A DNA stretch of 64,000 nucleotides from an uncultured Saprospiraceae bacterium (GCA_937929835.1 CALFUU010000040.1:53979-117978), one strand, 5' to 3'; positions 9,562 through 20,031 are shown, counted from the first letter of the stretch. Numbers and translations are program-made. Notes: a model not told the origin generated them from the sequence alone.

Positions 9562-10077
9562 TTACAACTTATCAAAGAAAGCACGCAGGTCTGTAGCATC
9601 TTTGGGCTGCATGCGACCACCCAAAATCAGACGCAACTCTCGGCGTCTTATGGCACTTTCATACAGCCTTTTTTCTTCTTCAGTTTGGGGAATTAGAGGA
9701 GGAACTTGCTGAGGCAGTCTGGTTTCATCACTTAAGGCGACGAAGGTCATATAGGCGTGATTAGACTTCATTCTATTCTTACCCTTGATGTTAGATACAT
9801 GTACTTCTAGATACACCTCTACCGATGTCGTAAAGGCTCTTGTTACGGTTGCTGTTAGGGTAATCACATCACCAACCTTAATTGGAGCAGAAAATGAAAT
9901 GTGATCTACCGAGGCTGTCACTACATGGGCTTCACAATGCTTACCAGCACATATACCACCTGCTATGTCCATCCACCGCATCAGATTGCCACCCATCAGA
10001 TTGCCCAATGGATTAGCATCATTAGGCATTATCATTTCGGTCATTATGGTTCTACTTTCTGCTACACTTTTTTCCAT
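9562..10077 (-). CDS. Acyl-CoA thioesterase (hotdog, YciA-like)
   Basis: MPNDANPLGNLMGGNLMRWMDIAGGICAGKH, VDHISFSAPIKVGDVITL. Confidence 0.93.
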   Translation of the reverse strand: MEKSVAESRTIMTEMIMPNDANPLGNLMGGNLMRWMDIAGGICAGKHCEAHVVTASVDHISFSAPIKVGDVITLTATVTRAFTTSVEVYLEVHVSNIKGKNRMKSNHAYMTFVALSDETRLPQQVPPLIPQTEEEKRLYESAIRRRELRLILGGRMQPKDATDLRAFFDKL

Positions 10078-10080
10078 TTT

Positions 10081-10812
10081 TTACTTTAGTAGTTTAAGAT
10101 TAAACACCAGTTTTAGTTTTTCCAATAAGATAGGTCTCACCTCTGCTATACTTATGTCTCTTCCTATTTCCTTAGACAAGGAAGTGACAGATTTATCACG
10201 ATCAGCTATGCCACAAGGGATAATATTATCAAAGTGTGAGAGATCCGAACTTACATTGAAGCCGAAACCGTGTAAACTCACCCACCGACTAAGATGCACA
10301 CCTATTGCACAAATTTTTCTCATTCCTTGATTATCCATTAACCAGACACCTGTAAGACCTGTTACACGAACCGGATCTAAACCGTACTCTCTCAATACAA
10401 GAATAATTGCCAGCTCAATATTGCTCACATATCGATGGATATCTCTATACAATAACTCCAAATCAAAAATCAGATAGCCAGTAATCTGACCAGGTCCATG
10501 ATAAGTTATGTCTCCGCCTCTATTGATATCAAATAACTCAAATCCATCTTCTTGCAACTGTGATTCAGACTTAATTATATTTTGTCTTTTTGCACTGGTA
10601 CCAAGCGTATAGACTGGCAAATGTTCGCATATGACAATATGGTTTAAGATGGAAGAGTTACTTTTATCATAGTTTTGTTGGGCGCTTTTCTGATTCTTCA
10701 ACTGATTATGGAGTGTCATCTGAAAGTCCCATACGGATTGATAGGAAACATCAGATATCAGATGGATCTGCGTATTAATTAAACTTTTAGTGCTTTCTTG
10801 TTTTAATTGCAT
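10081..10812 (-). CDS. lipB: Octanoyltransferase LipB
   Basis: EHLPVYTLGTSAKRQNI, RGGDITYHGPGQITGYLIFDL, KICAIGVHLSRWVSLHGFGFNV. Confidence 0.95.
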   Translation of the reverse strand: MQLKQESTKSLINTQIHLISDVSYQSVWDFQMTLHNQLKNQKSAQQNYDKSNSSILNHIVICEHLPVYTLGTSAKRQNIIKSESQLQEDGFELFDINRGGDITYHGPGQITGYLIFDLELLYRDIHRYVSNIELAIILVLREYGLDPVRVTGLTGVWLMDNQGMRKICAIGVHLSRWVSLHGFGFNVSSDLSHFDNIIPCGIADRDKSVTSLSKEIGRDISIAEVRPILLEKLKLVFNLKLLK

Positions 10813-11838
10813 ATGATGAAGACGGTAATCCTTTTGCTTTCAATTTTCGGTTTTTCTGGTGTCCTTGTTTCACAAAATACAGTTCCAGATTTCACTGTGA
10901 CAGACTCAGATGGGATAGAACACACTCTTTATAGGGATTACTTGGACAAAGGTATCACTGTTGGCATTAAGTTGTTTTTTGTCAATTGTCCACCCTGCAA
11001 CTTTGATGCTCCAAAGATTCAGACCCTCTATGAAGAGTGGGGCGCAGGCCAGGCAGACGTACAAATTTTTGAATTAACAATTAGCAGTGATAATGATGCT
11101 GCTGTCAATGGGTATAAGGCTATGCACGGCCTTACTTTTCCAAGTGTCAGCACTGAAGGTGGCGCCTCACAGACTGTACAACCTTATATAAATGGAGATT
11201 TTGGAGCTTTCTTTGGAACCCCGGGCTATTTTGTCATTGCCCCAGATGGTACGGCAACTGCAACGGGTGGTGGAACGAGCTCGCGTATACCCAACTTTGA
11301 CGCAGGCATCAATGCAACTGGGGCAACAGGAATTGTGCCACCACAACCAGATCCAGCTATATTCAATCTATCTATAGAAGATTCCTTTGGCGCTGTCGTT
11401 GAAGATGTAGAGATTCAACTTATATCAGCATCAAATCCAAGTCTCAGCTATGATATTGATTTAGATAATCAACAAATTGTTATACAAGATCTAAATCAGC
11501 AGTTTCCCGGTATTGACGACCCTATTCTCAGATTGTCGAAATCTGATGATATAAGAGGAAAACTTACCCCTTTGGACATTCTTCTCATTAGAAAACACAT
11601 CCTGGGTCTCATTCCTCTTGAAGATGAGGCACTTTTATTGGCAGCGGATACAAATGGAGATGGAAGTATAAATCCACTCGATATGTTGGTCCTCCAAAAG
11701 GTGATTTTGGGTCTATTTAGTGAGTTCCCAATACCTAGTCATCGCTTTACACCTAATGAATTCCCACTGCAAGTGACGCCTGGCTTGCAAAATATTGAGA
11801 TAAAAGCCTCAAAAACAGGCGATCTGAATGGTTTTTAG
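10807..11838 (+). CDS. Secreted redoxin/TlpA-like domain fused to dockerin-like repeats
   Basis: Signal peptide; VNCPPCNFDAPKIQTLYEEWG; TPGYFVIAPDG; RGKLTPLDILLIRKHILGL and ADTNGDGSINPLDMLVLQKVILGL dockerin-type motifs. Confidence 0.85.
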   Translation: MHMMKTVILLLSIFGFSGVLVSQNTVPDFTVTDSDGIEHTLYRDYLDKGITVGIKLFFVNCPPCNFDAPKIQTLYEEWGAGQADVQIFELTISSDNDAAVNGYKAMHGLTFPSVSTEGGASQTVQPYINGDFGAFFGTPGYFVIAPDGTATATGGGTSSRIPNFDAGINATGATGIVPPQPDPAIFNLSIEDSFGAVVEDVEIQLISASNPSLSYDIDLDNQQIVIQDLNQQFPGIDDPILRLSKSDDIRGKLTPLDILLIRKHILGLIPLEDEALLLAADTNGDGSINPLDMLVLQKVILGLFSEFPIPSHRFTPNEFPLQVTPGLQNIEIKASKTGDLNGF

Positions 11839-12133
11839 TCTCTTTAACCTTTCAATTCCAAGTATTTCATCTCCTAACATTGATGTTATTGGTCTGATAG
11901 ACTAACTTCGCATTAAGATATTCTGTAATGTATAAGTTACAGATTATCATCCATTCGCAAGCAGTAAGTTAGAAATTAAGGCTAAAGTTTAGTGCTTTGA
12001 TCTTGTCTTTGAAAGATTTAACATTTAATTCAGAGACCAGTAGAAGCGTTTTTCTATTAACAGACGTATTCCGTGTGGAAACCGACGCTGAGCCCCTATC
12101 ATTTTAATAACAAACAAGTTTTTCAAAATTTCT

Positions 12134-15100
12134 ATGATGAAAATTTTCACATCTAGTGTATTGGTAGTTCTTATGAGCTTATTCATAACGGCTGGCAATC
12201 TTTACAGTTTTGGACACGATGATAATTTCTGCTTTGATGCAGATGTAGCGGAAGCTCAGATGGACTTTGAAGCTATGTGCCTTACTGCTCCCTTTATTAT
12301 GTGCCCTTCAACTTATTTGGGTTGTCCGAATGATAACACCAGCCCTACGACAACAGGCCAGGCAACAGCAACACCTGGAGACCCTAACTGTCCTCAACCT
12401 TCTCTTACTTTCACTGATGTTATTGTCACCAATACACCCTGTCTGAGAGTAATTCATAGAACCTGGGAAGCAGGCTATACTGGTGCGGCAAACCTAAAGC
12501 TTCACTCATCTTGTCAGCAAACACTTTTCTTAGAGGATACAACAGCTCCTGTTATATCCAATTGTCCAAGTAATGTCAACGTTAATCTTCAGAACAACTG
12601 TTCTGGCATAGCTACTTGGTCTATACCGACTGCTGCAGATAACTGTGGAATACAATCCTTTACTACGACACATTTTAGTGGTACAGCATTTCCAACTGGA
12701 ACAACAACGGTTACCTACACGGCAACTGATAATTGCGGATTCCAATCTGTATGTTCATTTGATGTAACGGTGTCTGGCTCTTGCTGTACAGGTCCTAGCA
12801 TTACTTGCCCAGCCAACTATACAGCGTGTGGTGGTTCTACTGTACCAAGTGTAACAGGCGTAGCAACAGGAACAAATGCCGACCCAGCTTCTTGTGGAGC
12901 GGTTAATATCATTTTTACCGATGTAGTTAATTCTACAAGTTCTTGTGGATCATCTATTACGAGAACTTGGGTGGCAAGTGACGGTACAGCTTCTGCAAGC
13001 TGTGTCCAAACAATTAATACAGCTGATAATAACATTCCTGTCATATCTAATTTTCCATCGGATATGACTTTTACAGGAAATGGATCTAACTGTTCTGTAC
13101 CAGTAACTTGGTCTGAACCAATAGCCACAGATAATTGTGGAATAGCCTCATTTTCTTCAAACTTACAAAGCGGAAATGTATTTAGTCAAGGATCTACTTT
13201 AGTAACTTATACTGCGGTCGACAATTGTGGAAATCAAACTACAGCAGCTTTTCAAGTAACTGTAAATTGTACACAACCTTGTAATACAAATCCAACAATT
13301 AACTGCCCAAGTACATTTACGGCTTGTCCAGGATCTGGGGTACCTACTCTACTCACCTCTGGTACAGCAACAGCAACTACTTCTGGCGGTTGCACTGGCA
13401 CACCGATCATTACCCATACTGACGTCATCAATGGTACAGGAGGTGGCACGTGCGCAGGCTCACAACAAATACTCAGAACATTTACAGCTACAGATCCTAA
13501 TAACGCTTCATTGAGTTCTAGTTGTTCTCAAGCAATAAACCTAATCGATACACAAGGACCTACCATAGTAGGTATGCCAAGTAATATGACCGTTAGTGGT
13601 AACGGTGCAGGTTGTGCAGTTCCAGTTACATGGACAGTACCTACTGCGACGGATAACTGTGGATTGTCATCATTGACATCTAACTTCTCTCCAGGTAATG
13701 TATTCTCATCAGGGTCTACTCTAGTGACGTATACAGCGGTAGATAACTGCGGTAATGTTAATACACTTTCATTTACGATAACCGTTAACTGTATTAATCT
13801 TACTTGTAACACACCACCATCTATTTCTTGTCCAAGTACTTACAGTGCTTGTCCGACAAATAGTGTTCCTGGACCTAGTATAACAGGTACAGCGACAGCA
13901 ACGGCGACAGGTGCAAATTGTGGTACACCTACAATTACATTCAATGACATCATATCAGGATCGGGATCTTGTGCAGCATCTATGGTTGTACAAAGAACAT
14001 GGACGGCAACTGAGCCTAGCTCAGGACAGACGGCTTCTTGTGTTCAAATGTTGAACTTGGTTGATAATACAAATCCTTTTTTCCAAAATTTCTGTCCTAA
14101 TCCAATTACATTATCAGGTACTGGATCTAACTGCTCTGCAGTAGCAGTATGGGCTGCACCAACAGCTGCAGACAACTGTTCTTCAGTATCTATTAGCAGT
14201 ACACACAATAGTGGTACTAACTTTGGACAAGGTTCTACCTTAGTAACTTATACCGCTACAGACAACTGTGGCAACAGCAGCACATGCGCATTTAATGTTA
14301 CAGTTAATTGTGCTACTTGTAATACGAATCCAGTGATCTCTTGTCCATCTAGTGTTACTGCTTGTATAGGTTCTAGCTCTAGTCCTAGCTTGACAGGAAC
14401 CGCAACAGCTAATGGTGGGGCTAATTGCCCAGCACCTTCTGTGACTTTCTCTGATTCCACTATTGGGTCTGGTAGTTGTGGAGGCTCAGTTATTACAAGA
14501 ACATGGACAGCTACTTATGCAGGCGTAAGCGGTTACTCTGCTTCTTGTGTACAAAGTATCAACCTAATAGATCAGACTAATCCTGTAATTACTGGATGCC
14601 CATCAAATCTAACGGTAACAAGTACGACAACACCTGTAACTTGGGTAGTACCGACAGCAACAGACAATTGCAGTGTACCTACATTAAGCACTACACATAA
14701 CTCAGGATCTACTTTCCCACAAGGCACGACAACGGTTACATATACAGCAAATGATGGTTGTGGAAACGCAGCGACTTGTTCTTTCACTGTGACTGTAGAA
14801 TTACCACAAGGTGGATTTGCATCTTGTCCGAGTGATATCGTTATCGATTGTAACACAACAGGTGGATCAGTCGCAACTTGGTCAACACCAACTTACAATG
14901 GTGCATGTAGTTCTTGTGATGGAGGTCAGCACATTTCTGGGTTTATATATATGGGCTCATTTAATGGTAGTCAATATTACTGCTCACTTAGCCCAGCTAC
15001 ATTCCCGAGTGCAAAGTCAATCGCATCAAGCCACGGAGGGTACTTAGCAGATGTAAACTCAGCTGAAGAAAACGCTTACCTAGCAAATCAGTTACAAATA

Positions 15101-16858
15101 AACTCTGCTTGGATAGGTCTGAATGATTATGAAAATGAAGGCACCTTCACTTGGTGCAGTGGGGCTCCTTTTGGAAGCTACACGAACTGGTATCCTGGAC
15201 AACCAAATAATTTCAATGGAAACCAAGATTTTGTAGAAATGTTGGCTGATGGAACTTGGAATGACCAGTACAATAATTTTGCTTTAGAGTTTATAATGGA
15301 GATTCCATGTTCATTTATAACACAGACACAAGGGCCTGCACCTGGAACACAATTACAGAGTGGCACTTATCCTGTGACATATACACTTCAAGATGCTTGT
15401 GGCACATTTGCCACATGTAACTTTAATGTAACTGTCAATTCAGGTTTATCAATTACTTGTCCAGATAATATTCACATTGATGCTTCAGATCCTGCAGGAG
15501 CAGTTTGTACTTGGAATGAGCCTACAGCACATTCTTGTTGTTCTAACTGTTCTAATACTGGCGGATCTATTCCAGGATTTATTTATATGGGTAGTCAAAA
15601 TGGTTCACACTATTATTGTTCTCTTGCTCCGGCAAGTTGGGCCACTGCCAATCAAAATTGTATAGCACTAGGTGGTAATCTTGCTGTTATAAATAATGCA
15701 AGTGAAAACGCATTCTTAGCCAATGGCCTACAAGCTACTGCGGCTTGGATAGGTGCAACAGATATGAACAGCGAAGGAAACTTCCAGTGGGTAGATGGTA
15801 CACCATTTAGTTATACCAACTGGTATGTCGGTCAACCAAACAATTATAATGGCAACCAAGACCACCTAGAATTGCTAAAGAGTGGAGAGTGGAATGATCA
15901 ATATGGTTCTGTTTCTCTAGAGTACATCTTAGAGGTTTCTAATTGTATCACAACGACACAGACCGCAGGTCCAGTCTCAGGTACAGTCTGCCCTCCAGGA
16001 TCACATACTGTTAGTTACACAGTACAAGATGGTTGTGGCAATGTAGAGACTTGTTCATTTAATATTACAGTAACGGCACCGGCACCACCATCTGGAAGTC
16101 ACTGTACATCTAGTGGAGCCTTTTCTAATAATAGTTACATACATTCTGCGGCATTTAATACCATCCACAACATTTCTGGAAATAATAACGGTTATGCAGA
16201 CTTTACGAATCAATGTACGACTGTAGCGGCAGGTTCTGTGTATCCTTTACAATTGACACCAGGCTATGGTAGTGCCTCTCCTGTCAAGGTCTATTGGACT
16301 TGCTGGATTGATTACAATATGGACGGTGACTTCGATGACAACTACGAATTTGTAGCCTATGGATGTGGTGCTAAGACACTGTCTGGTTCTATAACAATAC
16401 CTTATGCAGTATGGAATGGTACTACGAGAATGAGGTGCATCATGAAGGTAGGTGGCTATGCTACGGACCCTTGTGCACAGTACCAATACGGAGAAACGGA
16501 AGATTACTGCGTTACGATTACGGGTGCTGATATTATAGGTCAACAAGGGCAAGATCTAGAACTGAGAAATTCACCTTGGGCAGATGCTCTAGAATTGAAG
16601 CCTACTGTATCGGATGACAACTATGCTACTATCTATCCTAATCCAGTCAATGAGGTAATGACCTTAGAACTAGGTAATGTCGATATGATTAAAGCAGTCG
16701 GTATCTACAGTATAGATGGCAGAAGAGTTATGACACTCAATAATGTTAAAGAATTTAATGAAGTGAATGTATCTGACTTGCAAGGCGGCATATATATGCT
16801 CAATGCAACATATGAAGACGGTACGGAAATCACTGAAAGGATTATTGTTCAACATTAA
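12134..16858 (+). CDS. Large secreted HYR-repeat protein with two C-type-lectin-like domains, a GEVED-like domain and a T9SS type A sorting tail
   Basis: Repeated TATDNCGxxxxxxxxxSGxxFxxGxTxVTYTAxDNCGN HYR motifs; two CTLDs with WIG...QPNN...WND; WIDYNMDGDFDDNYEFV...GETEDYCV; C-terminal TIYPNPVNEVMTLE...IIVQH. Confidence 0.93.
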   Translation: MMKIFTSSVLVVLMSLFITAGNLYSFGHDDNFCFDADVAEAQMDFEAMCLTAPFIMCPSTYLGCPNDNTSPTTTGQATATPGDPNCPQPSLTFTDVIVTNTPCLRVIHRTWEAGYTGAANLKLHSSCQQTLFLEDTTAPVISNCPSNVNVNLQNNCSGIATWSIPTAADNCGIQSFTTTHFSGTAFPTGTTTVTYTATDNCGFQSVCSFDVTVSGSCCTGPSITCPANYTACGGSTVPSVTGVATGTNADPASCGAVNIIFTDVVNSTSSCGSSITRTWVASDGTASASCVQTINTADNNIPVISNFPSDMTFTGNGSNCSVPVTWSEPIATDNCGIASFSSNLQSGNVFSQGSTLVTYTAVDNCGNQTTAAFQVTVNCTQPCNTNPTINCPSTFTACPGSGVPTLLTSGTATATTSGGCTGTPIITHTDVINGTGGGTCAGSQQILRTFTATDPNNASLSSSCSQAINLIDTQGPTIVGMPSNMTVSGNGAGCAVPVTWTVPTATDNCGLSSLTSNFSPGNVFSSGSTLVTYTAVDNCGNVNTLSFTITVNCINLTCNTPPSISCPSTYSACPTNSVPGPSITGTATATATGANCGTPTITFNDIISGSGSCAASMVVQRTWTATEPSSGQTASCVQMLNLVDNTNPFFQNFCPNPITLSGTGSNCSAVAVWAAPTAADNCSSVSISSTHNSGTNFGQGSTLVTYTATDNCGNSSTCAFNVTVNCATCNTNPVISCPSSVTACIGSSSSPSLTGTATANGGANCPAPSVTFSDSTIGSGSCGGSVITRTWTATYAGVSGYSASCVQSINLIDQTNPVITGCPSNLTVTSTTTPVTWVVPTATDNCSVPTLSTTHNSGSTFPQGTTTVTYTANDGCGNAATCSFTVTVELPQGGFASCPSDIVIDCNTTGGSVATWSTPTYNGACSSCDGGQHISGFIYMGSFNGSQYYCSLSPATFPSAKSIASSHGGYLADVNSAEENAYLANQLQINSAWIGLNDYENEGTFTWCSGAPFGSYTNWYPGQPNNFNGNQDFVEMLADGTWNDQYNNFALEFIMEIPCSFITQTQGPAPGTQLQSGTYPVTYTLQDACGTFATCNFNVTVNSGLSITCPDNIHIDASDPAGAVCTWNEPTAHSCCSNCSNTGGSIPGFIYMGSQNGSHYYCSLAPASWATANQNCIALGGNLAVINNASENAFLANGLQATAAWIGATDMNSEGNFQWVDGTPFSYTNWYVGQPNNYNGNQDHLELLKSGEWNDQYGSVSLEYILEVSNCITTTQTAGPVSGTVCPPGSHTVSYTVQDGCGNVETCSFNITVTAPAPPSGSHCTSSGAFSNNSYIHSAAFNTIHNISGNNNGYADFTNQCTTVAAGSVYPLQLTPGYGSASPVKVYWTCWIDYNMDGDFDDNYEFVAYGCGAKTLSGSITIPYAVWNGTTRMRCIMKVGGYATDPCAQYQYGETEDYCVTITGADIIGQQGQDLELRNSPWADALELKPTVSDDNYATIYPNPVNEVMTLELGNVDMIKAVGIYSIDGRRVMTLNNVKEFNEVNVSDLQGGIYMLNATYEDGTEITERIIVQH
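12291..14811 (+). repeat. Five tandem protein-coding repeat units (about 480-525 nt each), each a Cys-rich module plus an HYR domain
   Basis: Units begin near 12291, 12791, 13292, 13816 and 14330, each at a [I/T]xCPsxxxxC motif. Confidence 0.8.
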
Positions 16859-16880
16859 TCGAAAGTGAAATAAAAAAGAA

Positions 16881-16912
16881 GCCGATCAGTTAGTTCTGGT
16901 CGGCTTTTTTGT
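16881..16912 (+). terminator. Rho-independent terminator after the HYR/CTLD gene
   Basis: gccgatcag-ttagtt-ctggtcggc stem-loop then T6. Confidence 0.88.
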
Positions 16913-17000
16913 TTTGACACGCTGTTGATGCAAATATGATGCACGATTATTGGCATTTTGTATGTTAGGAAATCCTGAGATTTAGGAAGCTAGATTCGCC

Positions 17001-17008
17001 TATATTTG
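17001..17008 (+). promoter_or_regulatory. -7 box TATATTTG
   Basis: TATATTTG 22 nt before ATG 17031. Confidence 0.4.
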
Positions 17009-17030
17009 TCCACTATTCAGACTACAATTA

Positions 17031-17711
17031 ATGAAGATTACTTACTCTGGCCACTCTACCTTTACTGTAGAAACGCCTAATGGAACTATACTTTTTGACC
17101 CCTTTATCAGTGGTAATCCTCTGATAGAAGACAAAGATTTGTCGAGATTCAAACCTGACTGCATCCTTGTCAGCCACGGCCATATGGATCATGTTGCTGA
17201 TGTAGAAGCCATAGCTCTACAATCAGAGGCACTGGTCATATCAAATTATGAGGTGTCCACTTGGTTTGGTAATAAGGGTATCAAAACCCACCCGCTTAAT
17301 CACGGAGGCAAAAACAAGTTTGACATAGGTACTGTCAAGTATGTTAATGCTGTTCATACGAGTAGTCTTCCTGATGGCTCATATGGTGGTAGTCCAGGAG
17401 GATTTGTGGTTTGGAACGAAGGATATTGTTTCTACTTTGCAGGAGATACAGCCTTGACTATGGATATGAAACTCATCCCCATGACTTGTCCAAAGTTAGA
17501 CTTTGCGATACTACCTATAGGTGATAACTTCACAATGGGGTACGAGGATGCGGCTATCGCGGCAGAATTTATCCAAGCTGACAAAATCATAGGTTGCCAC
17601 TATGACACCTTTGGCTATATAGAAATAGATCACAATAAAGCAAAAGCAGCCTTTGCGGAAAAAGGAAAGGAGCTGATATTGATGGAATTAGGACAAACAA
17701 TAGAACTATAG
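17031..17711 (+). CDS. Metal-dependent hydrolase, beta-lactamase fold (UPF0173-like)
   Basis: [54 protein letters not shown]. Confidence 0.94.
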   Translation: MKITYSGHSTFTVETPNGTILFDPFISGNPLIEDKDLSRFKPDCILVSHGHMDHVADVEAIALQSEALVISNYEVSTWFGNKGIKTHPLNHGGKNKFDIGTVKYVNAVHTSSLPDGSYGGSPGGFVVWNEGYCFYFAGDTALTMDMKLIPMTCPKLDFAILPIGDNFTMGYEDAAIAAEFIQADKIIGCHYDTFGYIEIDHNKAKAAFAEKGKELILMELGQTIEL

Positions 17712-17712
17712 T

Positions 17713-18516
17713 ATGGCCAAAATAATATCAATAGCAAACCAAAAAGGCGGAGTAGGCAAAACGACAACAGCTATTAATCTAGCTGCGGCGGTGGCCATCC
17801 TTGAAAAGAAAGTGTTGCTCATCGATGCAGACCCACAGGCCAATGCATCTTCAGGAGTAGGTCATCATTCCTCGGAGTTAAAGTATAATCTCTATGACTG
17901 CCTTATCAACGAAGTAGACGTAAACGAAGCCATCGTAAACACCGAAATAGATAATCTTGATCTACTGGGCTCAAGTATTGATCTGGTAGGTGCTGAACTC
18001 GAATTAGCGAGCATACAAGAACGTGAATACCAACTAAAGAATGTACTCAGTAAAATCCAAAAGGAATACGACTATATTTTCATTGACTGTCAACCTTCAT
18101 TGGGTATAATTACTGTCAATGCATTGTGTGCTTCTGATTCTGTGCTCATTCCTGTACAATGTGAAATATTCTCACTACAAGGTCTCGGACAATTGAAAAA
18201 CACAATCACGCTAATTGCCGAGTCACTCAATCCTAAACTCGTGATTGAGGGCATAATCCTGTCTATGTTTGATAAAAGGCTAAGGTTAGCAAAAATGGTG
18301 GTCGAGGAAGTACATGAGATTTTATCAGACAAAATATTTGATACAGTTATCCATCGTAATTCCAAAATAGGCGAAGCGCCCAGTGTAGGAAAGCCCGTTC
18401 TATTGTACGACATATCAAGTAAGGGTTCTAAAAACTTTCTCAATCTAGCCCACGAATTTGTCGGGAAGAATGAGCTTATCACAAAGACAACAACTCAAGA
18501 AGATTCAAGTGAGTAA
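17713..18516 (+). CDS. parA: ParA family chromosome-partitioning ATPase
   Basis: [45 protein letters not shown]. Confidence 0.96.
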   Translation: MAKIISIANQKGGVGKTTTAINLAAAVAILEKKVLLIDADPQANASSGVGHHSSELKYNLYDCLINEVDVNEAIVNTEIDNLDLLGSSIDLVGAELELASIQEREYQLKNVLSKIQKEYDYIFIDCQPSLGIITVNALCASDSVLIPVQCEIFSLQGLGQLKNTITLIAESLNPKLVIEGIILSMFDKRLRLAKMVVEEVHEILSDKIFDTVIHRNSKIGEAPSVGKPVLLYDISSKGSKNFLNLAHEFVGKNELITKTTTQEDSSE

Positions 18517-19408
18517 AAAAAAGAAAGAACAATTAGGAAAAGGACTAAGAGCACTACTAACAAAAATAGATAGCTCAGAAACGCCTGCTGCGGAAAAGAA
18601 AGCCTACGTCAAAGAGCTCTCTAAATCGGTAGCAGAAATAGATATCACACATATAGAGCCCAATCCTTATCAACCTAGGACAGATTTTATTGAGGAAGAA
18701 TTGATGGACCTTGTACAGTCTATCAAGACACTAGGTCTTATACAGCCGATAACACTGAGAAAAGTAGGCGACGCTAAGTATCAGATTATATCTGGTGAAA
18801 GAAGGTGGAGAGCCTCCAAGTTAGCAGGCTTAACTACAATCCCTGCTTACCTCCGGACTGCAGATGATCAAGGGATGCTAGAGATGGCGCTAGTAGAAAA
18901 CATACAGCGAAGCGATCTCAATGCACTAGAAGTGGCACTATCTTATCAACGTCTTATCGACGAATGTAATCTGCAGCACGAAGAATTGGCTAAGCGAGTC
19001 GGCAAAGAAAGGAGTACAGTAACCAACTACACAAGGCTGCTCAAACTTCCTCCAGACCTACAATCGGGGCTTAGAAATAAGAAGATATCTATGGGTCATG
19101 CTAGAGCACTTGTTTCTCTTGATAACCCTGTAGACCAACTCTACTATTACAATAAAATCCTTAATGAAAACCTGTCTGTAAGAAATGCAGAATCATTAAT
19201 CAGAAACCACAAGCAGGGAGAAAAAGGAAACACATCTACTGCTAAGCCCAAGATGCACCCGGAGGTAAAAAAGATAAGAGACAGATTATCAAAAAACCTA
19301 GGTGTCAAAATAGATATCAGCAGGAATGCAAAAGGAAAAGGGAAATTGATATTTCATTTTTCTTCTGATGACGAGTTCAATGATTTGATAGAAGCACTAG
19401 AAGACTAA
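18509..19408 (+). CDS. parB: ParB/Spo0J family partitioning protein
   Basis: [47 protein letters not shown] 18509 preferred over track start 18458; overlaps the parA end by 8 nt (GTGAGTAA). Confidence 0.93.
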   Translation: MSKKKKEQLGKGLRALLTKIDSSETPAAEKKAYVKELSKSVAEIDITHIEPNPYQPRTDFIEEELMDLVQSIKTLGLIQPITLRKVGDAKYQIISGERRWRASKLAGLTTIPAYLRTADDQGMLEMALVENIQRSDLNALEVALSYQRLIDECNLQHEELAKRVGKERSTVTNYTRLLKLPPDLQSGLRNKKISMGHARALVSLDNPVDQLYYYNKILNENLSVRNAESLIRNHKQGEKGNTSTAKPKMHPEVKKIRDRLSKNLGVKIDISRNAKGKGKLIFHFSSDDEFNDLIEALED

Positions 19409-19441
19409 AACAAATTTTTCTTGCTCTTCGTTAAATTGCAT

Positions 19442-20020
19442 ATGCGGTTAACTCTTATTATCGTCTTTCTCGCCTTGGTACAGATATGTGTAGGTCAAGA
19501 GGTTCCTCAAAAAGAGCAGACTGTAACAACTAAGGAAACTAAGGTCGGTGTCTCAGATGGAGTGGTAGCAACCAAAGAAAGTCCCTTTGGCTTCTTCAAG
19601 ATGTTCTCTGGAAACCCAGGAAAGGCCGCTCTCTATTCTGCTATAGTGCCCAGTGCTGGACAACTTTACAACAAAAACTATTGGAAAGTGCCGTTAGTGT
19701 TGGCCATTGAGGGTACTGCTATTTATCTAATCATAGATAATACAAGCAATTTTAAAGCTTGGAGACAAGGACACATTGATCTAGATGCTGGCCGTATAAC
19801 ATCCTTTAGAAATGCCACCACGGCAAGTCAAGCAAGATTGGCTAGAGACCAATGGCGGCAATGGAGAGACTTCGCCATTATTGGTACCGCAGCGATACAC
19901 CTCATCCAGATTGCTGACGCCTTTATACACAGACATCTCGTAGAATTTGATATCTCAGACGATCTAAGCTTAAATGCTTACACAACTGGTCAATCTATCG
20001 GTATGGTACTAACCTTCTAA
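19442..20020 (+). CDS. DUF5683-like membrane protein
   Basis: GKAALYSAIVPSAGQLYNKNYWKVPLVLAIEGTAIYLI; immediately after parAB. Confidence 0.85.
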   Translation: MRLTLIIVFLALVQICVGQEVPQKEQTVTTKETKVGVSDGVVATKESPFGFFKMFSGNPGKAALYSAIVPSAGQLYNKNYWKVPLVLAIEGTAIYLIIDNTSNFKAWRQGHIDLDAGRITSFRNATTASQARLARDQWRQWRDFAIIGTAAIHLIQIADAFIHRHLVEFDISDDLSLNAYTTGQSIGMVLTF

Positions 20021-20031
20021 GCGGAAGGCTA

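Noticed and set aside
12530-14856. Multiple antisense ORFs (70-100 aa) inside the HYR/CTLD gene
   Set aside because: Recur at repeat positions because the coding repeat has few stops on the opposite strand; no start context or homology.
17713-19408. Looked for a parS site (TGTTnCACGTGAAACA-like) around parAB
   Set aside because: None seen by eye; a proper mismatch-tolerant search was not possible.
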